Source of the DNA: Collinsella sp.
GTDB lineage: Bacteria > Actinomycetota > Coriobacteriia > Coriobacteriales > Coriobacteriaceae
Assembly (NCBI GenBank): GCA_014871545.1
Contig: WGSR01000091.1
Span: forward strand, 1 to 6,382
DNA length: 6,382 bases
Direction of reading: 5' to 3'
The translations under genes were made by a program, and so were the position numbers. Of the stretch, positions 1-6,382 are shown one piece after another. The first letter of the stretch is position 1; every line of letters begins with the position of its first letter. The notes under the pieces are model-generated. The model saw nothing but the letters and a program-made list of their open reading frames with translations. It was not told where the DNA came from and ran no database searches.

Positions 1-221
1 GGGCTGTCTCTGCCGTGGCGCTGACGATTCTCGTCCTGATGCATTCCGGTAAGGGTACCGGCGTTTCGGATATGATTGCCAGCTCGCTGTATAACTCCAG
101 CTCTGCCACGGGCGTTATGGAGCAGAACCTTGACCGCCTGACCGTCATCATGGCTGTCGTGTTTGCCGTGTGCGTCGTGCTGTGCATGTTCTTCTTCCCG
201 CAGGGCATCGTGGGCTACTAA
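1..221 (+). CDS. secG: Preprotein translocase subunit SecG, 5'-truncated
   Basis: SecG is the small accessory subunit of the SecYEG protein-conducting channel in the cytoplasmic membrane. The frame is open from the left edge (first full codon at position 3), so the true start lies outside the window. The GTG at 15 is an internal Val codon, not a credible start. Seventy-two residues are visible. They show the end of a first hydrophobic helix (VALTILVLMHS), a Gly/Ser-rich loop with the SecG-typical SGKGTGVSD stretch, the conserved segment MEQNLDRLTV, and a second membrane helix rich in Val, Cys and Phe ending in PQGIVGY. SecG proteins are usually about 75-85 residues, so only a few N-terminal residues are missing. 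The gene ends in TAA 22 nt before a terminator and is probably not co-transcribed with the transporter genes downstream. The identification rests on the loop and the two-helix layout. Confidence 0.88.
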   Translation, partial: AVSAVALTILVLMHSGKGTGVSDMIASSLYNSSSATGVMEQNLDRLTVIMAVVFAVCVVLCMFFFPQGIVGY

Positions 222-243
222 TCACGAGCCGCATAAATACTTG

Positions 244-274
244 AAAAGGGTCCCGCAAGTGCGGGACCCTTTTT
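244..274 (+). terminator. Intrinsic terminator after secG
   Basis: A perfect stem-loop pairs 244-256 (AAAAGGGTCCCGC) with 261-273, around an AAGT loop at 257-260. The 3' arm runs into five T residues at 270-274. The A-tract, GC-rich core and T-tract form a textbook Rho-independent terminator. It lies 22 nt past the secG stop. The A and T tracts are complementary, so it may also work on the opposite strand. It separates secG transcription from the opp operon. Confidence 0.93.
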
Positions 275-286
275 GTTTACATATTT

Positions 287-315
287 GTAACAGAGTCAAA
301 ATATCCTCATATACT
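287..315 (+). promoter_or_regulatory. Candidate distal promoter P1 of the opp operon
   Basis: The -10 box TATACT (310-315) matches the TATAAT consensus at 5 of 6 positions. It lies 17 nt after GTAACA (287-292, 4 of 6 for TTGACA). TTGTAA at 285-290 is an alternative -35 with a long 19-nt spacer. A short inverted repeat, TTACA (277-281) and TGTAA (286-290), touches the -35 region and could be a binding site. Transcripts from here would carry a leader of roughly 190 nt containing both hairpins described below. This AT-rich stretch throws up chance matches, so confidence is low. Confidence 0.3.
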
Positions 316-384
316 TCGCCCAACTAAAGAAAATCTCGACCGTTAACCGGAATTAGCCCCAAATCGTGCATAAAATGCGCTACT

Positions 385-396
385 GTATTGCAATAC
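385..396. promoter_or_regulatory. 12-bp palindrome over the P2 -35 box, possible operator
   Basis: GTATTGCAATAC is a perfect 12-bp palindrome. The candidate -35 hexamer TTGCAA is its exact centre. A dimeric regulator bound here would occlude the promoter. A second small dyad, GCAT-AAA-ATGC at 368-378, lies just upstream. No regulator gene is present in the window, so a regulator can only be proposed. Confidence 0.35.
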
Positions 397-416
397 GTTG
401 GTCCGCTTTGTATAAC
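388..416 (+). promoter_or_regulatory. Candidate proximal promoter P2 of the opp operon
   Basis: TTGCAA (388-393, 4 of 6 matches to the -35 consensus) and TATAAC (411-416, 5 of 6 matches to the -10 consensus) are separated by an ideal 17 nt. A start near 423-424 would give a leader of about 90 nt before oppA. It is the best-spaced sigma70-type promoter that I see between the secG terminator and oppA. Its -35 box lies inside a perfect palindrome, and its -10 box lies between the arms of an inverted repeat, so it may be regulated. Confidence 0.45.
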
Positions 417-434
417 CAGCCAAAACGGCGGACC
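400..434 (+). promoter_or_regulatory. Inverted repeat flanking the P2 -10 box; leader hairpin 1
   Basis: GGTCCGC (400-406) and GCGGACC (428-434) form a perfect 7-bp inverted repeat around 21 nt that include TATAAC. TTTG (407-410) and CAAA (421-424) can extend the stem across a 3-nt bulge. In DNA it could be a paired operator straddling the promoter. In RNA it would form only in transcripts starting upstream of position 400, for example from P1. Confidence 0.4.
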
Positions 435-445
435 GCGTTTGAATG

Positions 446-481
446 GTTCGATTGGGCTGTCTTGACGTTGCCCGACCGAAC
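446..481 (+). promoter_or_regulatory. Leader hairpin 2 upstream of the oppA ribosome binding site
   Basis: GTTCG (446-450) pairs with CGAAC (477-481), and GGGC (454-457) pairs with GCCC (470-473). Between them are one A-C mismatch, a U-A pair and a U-G wobble, in register on both sides. This gives about 11 pairs of stem around a 12-nt loop. It ends 19 nt before the AAGGAGG ribosome binding site and would be present in transcripts from either candidate promoter. It has no T-tract, so it is more likely a stability or regulatory element than a terminator. Confidence 0.45.
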
Positions 482-500
482 TTACTTTGTCCTATCTCAT

Positions 501-507
501 AAGGAGG
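501..507 (+). promoter_or_regulatory. oppA ribosome binding site, fixes the start at 513
   Basis: AAGGAGG at 501-507 is a near-perfect Shine-Dalgarno sequence 5 nt before the ATG at 513. The same reading frame stays open upstream to an ATG at 366. That earlier start has no comparable site and would bury the lipoprotein signal behind 49 extra residues. The 513 start is therefore preferred. Confidence 0.85.
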
Positions 508-512
508 ATGGC

Positions 513-2189
513 ATGGCTGATTCTATGTTCCACCAGCCCGTTATGGGTCGTCGCGCCTTTGTCGGCGGTACCCTTGCTGCGAGCTCCATGGCTTTTCTTG
601 CCGCATGCGGCAAGAAGGGCGGCGACGCTTCCGGTTCTGAGTCCGGTTCGACGCTGAACTTCTACATCAACAACCCGGTCTGCATCGACCCCTACAATGT
701 CCAGGAGGACCAGGGCACTCAGGTCGAGTACCAGCTCTTTGACGCTCTGACCTCTTATGACGCCGAGAAGGGCGAGATCGTTCCGCTGGCTTGCGAGTCC
801 TTCGAGGCCAACGACGACGCCACCGAGTTCACCTTCAAGATCAAGAAGGCCAAGTTCCACAACGGTGACGACGTTACCTCCAAGTCCTTCAAGCTCGGTT
901 GGGAGCGTCTGGTCAACACCAAGTCGGCCATCGCTACCGAGTATGGCCCTTCCGAGGTCTCCTATCACCTTTCCATGGTCGAGGGCTATGACGATCTGCT
1001 TGCCGGTAACGCTACTGAACTCAGCGGTGTTACCTGCCCCGACGATGAGACCCTCGTCGTCAAGCTGTCTTCCGCTTACGCCGACTTCCCCTTCGTCGCC
1101 TCTCACCCGGCTCTGGCCCCGGTTCCCGAGTGCGCCGAGTCCGATGCCAAGAGCTTCTACCTTGCGCCGGTCGGTAACGGCCCGTTCATGATGGACGGCA
1201 AGTGGGAGGATGGTCAGGAGATCAACCTCAAGAAGTTCGACGATTACTATGGCGACAAGGCCAAGATCGATGGCATCCACTTCCAGGTCATCAAGGACAT
1301 GGAGACCGCTTACAAGGAGTTCCAGGCCGGTAACCTCGATGTCTGCGACGTTCCCGTTGCTCAGATCGACGCCGCCAAGAAGGATCGCGGCGTGTCCAAG
1401 GACGGCTACACCATGGGTGACGGCGAGCGCATGCTGCTCGGCTCCGAGCCTTCCACCTACTACCTGACCTGCAACAACACGGCCGAGCCGTTCAACAACG
1501 CCGACCTGCGCAGGGGTATCTCCCTGGCCATCAACCGTGAGGCCATCTGCAAGACTATCTTCAAGGGTACCCGTACCCCCGCCGACGGCATTGTTCCTCC
1601 GGGCATCGATGGCTACAAGGAGGGCGCATGGGAGTTCTGCGCCTACGACGTCGACAAGGCTAACGAGTACCTGGACAAGGTTGCTCCCGCTGGCGCTAAC
1701 GGCGATCGTGGCATTAACGTGACCCTTTCCTACAACCAGGATGGTGGCCACAAGGAGATCATGGAGTCCATCATCGGTGACCTCGCCAAGGTTGGCGTTA
1801 CCGCTGTCTCCGATACCCCTGAGTGGTCTGCCCTGCTCGAGCAGTATCAGAACTTTAACTATCAGTTCGGTCGTCTGGGTTGGATTGCCGACTACCCGAT
1901 TATGGACAACTTCCTGTATCCGCTGTTCCACTCCGACTCCCTCGGTGGCGACAACCGCTCCGGTTACAACAACCCCGAGTTCGACGCCAAGGTCAACGAG
2001 GCTCGCACCACGGTTGACGACGAAGAGCGCGTTGCTAAGATGCAGGAGGCCGACGCTATGGTCGCTGCCGACTGCCCGGTCATCCCGGTGATGTTCTACA
2101 CGCACACCATCGTCGGCTCCGATCGCATCAAGCACCTCTATGTCGATCCGCAGAAGCACGCTGAGCTGGGTACCGCTGAGCTCGCCTAA
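513..2189 (+). CDS. oppA: Oligopeptide ABC transporter substrate-binding lipoprotein
   Basis: This is the extracytoplasmic peptide-binding protein (558 aa, family 5 solute-binding proteins, SBP_bac_5 type) that feeds the OppBC channel. The N-terminus carries a twin-arginine-like GRRAF (R13, R14), a modest hydrophobic stretch (residues 15-31) and a lipobox L29-A30-A31-C32. C32 should be lipidated and the protein anchored on the outer face. A short Gly/Ser linker follows. The binding domain spans roughly residues 50-540. It shows the family hallmarks FTFKIKKAKFHNGDDVTS (107-124), VGNGPF near 220, DLRRGISLAINREAI (331-345) and GWIADYPIMDNFLYPLF (456-472). The length is normal for OppA/DppA. Codon choice is strongly biased (AAG for Lys, almost no TTA/CTA/TCA), which suggests high expression. 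It heads the operon and is followed by a structured 156-nt spacer. Peptide uptake is a family-based inference; dipeptide or other peptide-like substrates cannot be excluded. The mature part has nine Cys residues besides C32. Confidence 0.93.
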   Translation: MADSMFHQPVMGRRAFVGGTLAASSMAFLAACGKKGGDASGSESGSTLNFYINNPVCIDPYNVQEDQGTQVEYQLFDALTSYDAEKGEIVPLACESFEANDDATEFTFKIKKAKFHNGDDVTSKSFKLGWERLVNTKSAIATEYGPSEVSYHLSMVEGYDDLLAGNATELSGVTCPDDETLVVKLSSAYADFPFVASHPALAPVPECAESDAKSFYLAPVGNGPFMMDGKWEDGQEINLKKFDDYYGDKAKIDGIHFQVIKDMETAYKEFQAGNLDVCDVPVAQIDAAKKDRGVSKDGYTMGDGERMLLGSEPSTYYLTCNNTAEPFNNADLRRGISLAINREAICKTIFKGTRTPADGIVPPGIDGYKEGAWEFCAYDVDKANEYLDKVAPAGANGDRGINVTLSYNQDGGHKEIMESIIGDLAKVGVTAVSDTPEWSALLEQYQNFNYQFGRLGWIADYPIMDNFLYPLFHSDSLGGDNRSGYNNPEFDAKVNEARTTVDDEERVAKMQEADAMVAADCPVIPVMFYTHTIVGSDRIKHLYVDPQKHAELGTAELA

Positions 2190-2200
2190 GAGTTTGCAGC

Positions 2201-2238
2201 TTCCGTGAGGGTCAAGTATTTACGTAGACCTCATGGGA
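2201..2238 (+). promoter_or_regulatory. Stem-loop SL1 just after oppA
   Basis: The arms 2201-2213 and 2227-2238 pair over about 12 base pairs, with a bulged G at 2209 and two G-U wobbles. The core is TGAG plus GTC against GAC plus CTCA. The loop is the 13 nt at 2214-2226. It starts 12 nt after the oppA stop and has no T-tract behind it. It fits a 3'-end stabiliser or processing site better than a terminator. Confidence 0.5.
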
Positions 2239-2244
2239 AACATA

Positions 2245-2271
2245 CAGTTCTCCCTAACCTGGGGTAAACTG
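2245..2271 (+). promoter_or_regulatory. Stem-loop or dyad SL2 in the oppA-oppB spacer
   Basis: CAGTT (2245-2249) pairs with AACTG (2267-2271), and CCCTA (2252-2256) pairs with TGGGG (2260-2264, one T-G wobble). Both share one centre at 2258, with a 2x2 mismatch between the two helices. It could be an RNA hairpin or a 27-bp DNA operator. A very weak promoter-like pair, TTTACG (2219-2224) and TACAGT (2243-2248) with an 18-nt spacer, overlaps it. Confidence 0.4.
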
Positions 2272-2285
2272 GCTGATGGTAATTT

Positions 2286-2318
2286 TGGGATGCCGGTCTG
2301 GCGATCGGCATCCCATTT
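2286..2318 (+). terminator. Stem-loop SL3 before oppB, probable partial terminator
   Basis: TGGGATGCCG (2286-2295) pairs perfectly with CGGCATCCCA (2306-2315). The helix can continue through G-U, U-A and C-G pairs to a TGGC tetraloop (2299-2302), giving 13 pairs. Only three T residues follow (2316-2318) before AGG, so termination would be incomplete. It lies 28 nt before the oppB start. In binding-protein operons such elements let upstream binding-protein mRNA exceed permease mRNA; that role here is inferred. Confidence 0.6.
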
Positions 2319-2345
2319 AGGTTAATCCCTAGATAGGGGAGTGGT

Positions 2346-3383
2346 ATGGGTAAGTACATCGTTAAACGTGTGCTTCAGTTCATCCCGGTATTTTTGGGCG
2401 TTACGCTGATTCTGTTCGCCCTTCAGAATATCGTGCCGGGAGATCCGATCAAGCTGATCGGTGGAGACAAGGCTCTGTCCCCCGAGGTGGAGCTTCAGCT
2501 TCGCGTCCGCTATCACCTGGTCCAGTCGGACGAGGACGGCAACGCGATCCTTGACGAGAACGGCGACCCCGTTCAAACGTCGCTCGTGGACCGTTACTTG
2601 TATTACATGAACGGCCTGCTTCATGGCGATCTGGGCAATTCGTATCAGCGCAAGCTGCCGGTTACGGAAATTTTTGCCCAGAAGTATCCGTATACGGTCA
2701 AACTTGCCGCGTGCGCCATCGTGCTCGAGGCAATCATGGGTATCGGTGCGGGTATCATTTCGGCGGTAAAGCGTTATTCCTTCTGGGATATTTTGGTAAC
2801 GCTCACCACGTCGATCCTCGTTGCGGTCCCGGCCTTCTGGCTCGGTATGTTGCTGCAGCTGTTCTTTGGCGTCATCCTCAAGGACGCTACGGGCGGTGCA
2901 ATCTCCATGCCGATCTCGGGTGCCGGCGGTTCCAGCTCTCAGTATCAGGATTGGATGCACTATGTGCTTCCGACCATTACGCTGGCTTCGGTTTCGACCG
3001 CTTATGCCGCCCGCATTATGCGCTCGCAGCTGCTTGACGTCATGAACCAGGATTACATCCGTACGGCAAAGGCCAAGGGTCTCTCCAATCGCGCGATCAT
3101 CGTCAAGCATGCGCTTAAGAATGCACTCATCCCCGTCGTTACCTATATTGGTGTCGACTTTGGTGGCATGCTTTCGGGCGCCATCCTGACCGAGACGGTT
3201 TTTAACTGGCCCGGTATCGGCTATGAGGTCTATCGCGCCATTAGCATGCGTGACTGGCCCATCGTTATGGGCGGCGTTACGCTCATCGTCGTCGTCGTCA
3301 TGGTGATCAACCTGCTCGTCGACATTAGCTATGCATTCCTCGACCCGCGCATCCGCCTTGGCGGTCCGTCGGATAAGGCCTAA
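2346..3383 (+). CDS. oppB: Peptide ABC transporter permease, OppB/DppB type
   Basis: This is one of two membrane subunits (345 aa) that form the peptide channel. The N-terminal helix (about residues 9-30) is followed by the family motif IVPGDP (29-34). HGDLGNS (93-99) marks the end of the large outer loop before further helices at about 118-142, 148-178, 205-230, 263-283 and 307-332. The cytoplasmic coupling motif (EAA loop) lies at 237-260, DYIRTAKAKGLSNRAIIVKHALKN, and docks on the ATPases. ILTETVFNWPGIG (280-292) and the DPRIR ending (333-337) are also typical. An acidic, Gly-rich stretch at about 61-75 looks inserted relative to E. coli DppB as I recall it. The ribosome binding site AGGGGAG (2335-2341) supports this start. 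oppC follows after 14 nt. Whether it serves an Opp or a Dpp substrate range cannot be told from sequence. Confidence 0.93.
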   Translation: MGKYIVKRVLQFIPVFLGVTLILFALQNIVPGDPIKLIGGDKALSPEVELQLRVRYHLVQSDEDGNAILDENGDPVQTSLVDRYLYYMNGLLHGDLGNSYQRKLPVTEIFAQKYPYTVKLAACAIVLEAIMGIGAGIISAVKRYSFWDILVTLTTSILVAVPAFWLGMLLQLFFGVILKDATGGAISMPISGAGGSSSQYQDWMHYVLPTITLASVSTAYAARIMRSQLLDVMNQDYIRTAKAKGLSNRAIIVKHALKNALIPVVTYIGVDFGGMLSGAILTETVFNWPGIGYEVYRAISMRDWPIVMGGVTLIVVVVMVINLLVDISYAFLDPRIRLGGPSDKA

Positions 3384-3397
3384 GGGAGGTACGTCTC

Positions 3398-4333
3398 ATG
3401 CAGGAAACTGATTCTCAGTCTCAGGAGCAGGCTACCGCCACCAAGGCCGCATCTGCTCCCGCCAAGTCCCGCACGCTGTGGGGTGACGCTTTTAAGCGTC
3501 TTCGCAAGAACAAGCTCGCCGTTATCGGTGTCTGCTGGATCATCATCGTCGTTTTGGTTGCCCTGACCGCAGATCTGTGGGCTAAGCCCTGGCTCGGTTC
3601 GCCGACGGCTTCCGACTCGACCACCATGGCCGAGACGTCGCTGTTGGCTCCGTGTGCAGAGCACCCGTTTGGCACCGACGCCCTTGGTCGCGACATTCTC
3701 GTCCGCGTTATCTACGGTGCACGCGTTTCGCTGTCCGTCGGCATTATGGCCACCGCGATCTCCACGGTGATCGGTCTGGTCATGGGTGCTCTGGCCGGTT
3801 TCTACGGCGGGATCTGGGATACGATCATCATGCGCTGTGCGGACATCTTCCTGGCGTTCCCGTACGTGCTGTTCGTTGTCGCCATGATCGCCGTTATCGG
3901 CCGTGGTCTTCAGAACGTCTTTATCGCCATCGGCATTCTCGGATGGCCTTCGATTGCGCGCGTCTTCCGCTCTGCAATCTTGACAGTCAAGGAAAACGAC
4001 TATGTTGACGCTGCGCGCGCGATGGGTGCATCTGATGCTCGTATCGTCGTGCGTCACATCTTCCCGAACTCCGTCGCCTCCATCGTGGTCTATGCGACCA
4101 TGAACATTGGTGGCGCCATTCTGACCGAGTCCGCTCTGTCCTTCCTCGGCATGGGCGTTATTCCGCCTACGCCTTCGTGGGGCTCCATGATTCAGGACGG
4201 TCAGCAGTATCTTCTGACTGCTCCCTGGATGATGATCATGCCCGGTCTGGCAATTCTCTCGACGGTGCTCGCCTTCACCCTGCTGGGTGACGGTCTGCGC
4301 GACGCCCTCGACGTCAAGATGAAGGACGCATAA
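3398..4333 (+). CDS. oppC: Peptide ABC transporter permease, OppC/DppC type
   Basis: This is the second channel subunit (311 aa), partner of OppB. A polar Gln/Ala/Ser-rich cytoplasmic tail (residues 1-25) precedes a segment typical of OppC N-terminal domains (WGDAFKRLRKNKLAVIG, 28-44). A first membrane helix spans about 41-59. The outer-loop hallmark HPFGTDALGRDILVRVIYGARVSL lies at 89-112. Further helices run at about 113-135, 152-170, 171-190, 226-245 and 274-296. The EAA coupling loop is at 201-224 (DYVDAARAMGASDARIVVRHIFPN). ILTESALSFLGMG (241-253) and the terminal LGDGLRDALD (296-305) are classic OppC/DppC signatures. The ribosome binding site GGGAGG (3384-3389) lies 8 nt before ATG. The stop is only 2 nt from the oppD start, so the two are probably translationally coupled. 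Length and motifs are complete. Confidence 0.94.
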   Translation: MQETDSQSQEQATATKAASAPAKSRTLWGDAFKRLRKNKLAVIGVCWIIIVVLVALTADLWAKPWLGSPTASDSTTMAETSLLAPCAEHPFGTDALGRDILVRVIYGARVSLSVGIMATAISTVIGLVMGALAGFYGGIWDTIIMRCADIFLAFPYVLFVVAMIAVIGRGLQNVFIAIGILGWPSIARVFRSAILTVKENDYVDAARAMGASDARIVVRHIFPNSVASIVVYATMNIGGAILTESALSFLGMGVIPPTPSWGSMIQDGQQYLLTAPWMMIMPGLAILSTVLAFTLLGDGLRDALDVKMKDA

Positions 4334-4335
4334 GG

Positions 4336-5426
4336 ATGAAGAAGAACAAGAACTATGTGGACCTGAAGGACCAGCCGGTTCCCGAGGGCCAGCATCTGCT
4401 CGAGGTCGATGACCTTAAGATGTATTTCCACACCGAGGACGGCGTTGTTCGCGCTGTCGACGGTGTCTCCTACACGCTCGATCGCGGCGAGACCCTGGGC
4501 GTCGTCGGTGAGTCCGGCTCCGGTAAGTCCGTGACCGCCATGACCATTATGGGCCTCATCTCGATGCCTCCGGGAAAGATTGAGGGCGGCGACGTTCGCT
4601 ATCGCGGTCGTTCTATCCTCGAGATGACCGAAGAAGAGATGCAGCACATTCGCGGTAACGATATCGCGATGATCTTCCAGGATCCTATGACCTCCTTGAA
4701 CCCGGTCTATAAGATCGGCAAGCAGGTGGGCGAGGGCCTTCGTCTGCACCGTGGCTACTCCAAGCAGGAGGCACTCAAGCGCGCCACCGAGCTTTTGGAC
4801 CTCGTTGGCATTCCTGAGCCCGAGAAGCGCGTCAATGAGTATCCGCACCAGTTCTCCGGCGGTATGCGTCAGCGTGTCATGATCGCTATGGCACTTGCCT
4901 GCGATCCCGATATCCTGATTGCCGACGAGCCCACGACGGCTCTGGACGTTACCATTCAGGCTCAGATTATCGAGCTCATGCAGGAGATGCAGGAGAAGAA
5001 CGGCAACGCCATCATCATGATTACCCATGACCTGGGCGTCGTCGCCGATATGGCCGATAAGATCATGGTTATGTACGCCGGCCGTCCCGTCGAGTTCGGT
5101 ACTGCTGAGGAAATCTTCTACGAGAGCCGCCACCCCTACACCTGGGGCCTTATCCGCTCCATCCCGGAGCAGGCCATCGAAGAGAAGAAGCCGCTCACGC
5201 CGATTCACGGCAACCCGCCATCGCTCATGAACCTGCCTGAGGGCTGCGTCTTCTCTCCTCGTTGTCCCTTTGCGACCGATAAGTGCCGCAAGCAGCGCCC
5301 CGAGCGCGTTGTCACCGAGTCTGGTCATTACTCTGCGTGCCACTACTCCGGTGACCCCGAGTTCCTCAAGAACGCTCCTGAGACGTCCCGTACGCGCAAG
5401 GATTCCAAGAAGGGAGGCGAGGCGTA

Positions 5427-5427
<1 letters not shown>
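4336..5427 (+). CDS. oppD: Peptide ABC transporter ATPase, OppD/DppD type
   Basis: This is one of two cytoplasmic ATP-hydrolysing subunits (363 aa). All ABC motifs are intact: Walker A GESGSGKS (58-65), Q-loop Gln115 in FQDPMTSLNP, signature SGGMRQR (174-180), Walker B ILIADEP (193-199, catalytic E198) and switch His231. The C-terminal oligopeptide-transporter extension has GNPPSLMNLPEGCVFSPRC at about 292-310 and four Cys, C304, C310, C317 and C335. Related DppD/OppD proteins bind a [4Fe-4S] cluster through such a quartet. The last 20 or so residues are Lys/Arg-rich and variable. A GAAGGA site (4321-4326) inside the end of oppC lies 9 nt before the ATG. The stop TAA shares its last A with the oppF start. 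It pairs with OppF to form the ATPase heterodimer. Confidence 0.95.

Positions 5428-6382
<955 letters not shown>

Noticed and set aside
462..488. TTGACG (462-467) as a -35 box for a third promoter
   Set aside because: The hexamer is good, but no acceptable -10 lies 16-18 nt downstream; TACTTT at 15 nt is weak. The hexamer falls in the loop of hairpin 2.
366..512. A 49-codon in-frame N-terminal extension of oppA from the ATG at 366
   Set aside because: The start lacks a good ribosome binding site and lies upstream of the best promoter's start point. It would put 49 residues ahead of the lipoprotein signal. The strong AAGGAGG before 513 decides the start.
492..2159. A 555-codon open frame antisense to oppA
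   Set aside because: It is codon-aligned with oppA, so its stops would need TTA, CTA or TCA codons in oppA, which this biased gene avoids. The translation is low-complexity, rich in Val, Leu, Gly and Asp, with no recognisable domain.
2327..2338. CCCTA-GA-TAGGG as a stand-alone hairpin hiding the oppB ribosome binding site
   Set aside because: Only four pairs can form once a sterically possible loop is allowed, so it is too weak alone. It is kept only as part of the repeated-motif finding.
2322..4057. Antisense frames over oppB (2322-3110) and oppC (3380-4057)
   Set aside because: Their translations are His/Arg/Asp-rich with no domain, and they lie opposite well-supported permeases.

Overview
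The window holds one complete-looking peptide-uptake operon of the Opp/Dpp ABC family. It is preceded by the 3' end of secG. Every coding gene is on the + strand. Gene order is secG (5'-truncated), a strong terminator, then oppA-oppB-oppC-oppD-oppF, with oppF cut by the right edge. I see no transposase, phage gene, CRISPR array, tRNA or rRNA.

The organism is most likely a high-GC, Gram-positive anaerobe of the Coriobacteriia, Collinsella or a close relative. This is an inference from the overall style of the proteins, a lipoprotein-type binding protein, GC-rich coding sequence with AT-rich spacers, and marked avoidance of TTA, CTA and TCA codons. It does not rest on a marker gene.

Layout: positions 1-221 are SecG of the Sec translocon. 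Positions 244-274 are an intrinsic terminator that insulates secG. Positions 275-512 are the control region of the operon, with two candidate promoters, a perfect 12-bp palindrome on one -35 box, two hairpins with a possible alternative pairing, and a strong ribosome binding site. Positions 513-2189 are the substrate-binding lipoprotein OppA. Positions 2190-2345 are a 156-nt spacer with three successive stem-loops. Positions 2346-4333 are the two permeases and 4336 to the right edge the two ATPases. Gene spacing tightens along the operon: 156 nt, 14 nt, 2 nt, then a 1-nt stop/start overlap.

Working model: OppA captures peptides outside the membrane and delivers them to the OppB-OppC channel. 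OppD and OppF hydrolyse ATP on the cytoplasmic side. The structured oppA-oppB spacer would let the binding protein be made in excess over the membrane complex, as is common for binding-protein transporters. The protein set is ordinary. The parts worth a second look are the operon leader, the structured spacer, an acidic loop in OppB, and the Tat-like lipoprotein signal of OppA. I found no evidence for a previously undescribed system.
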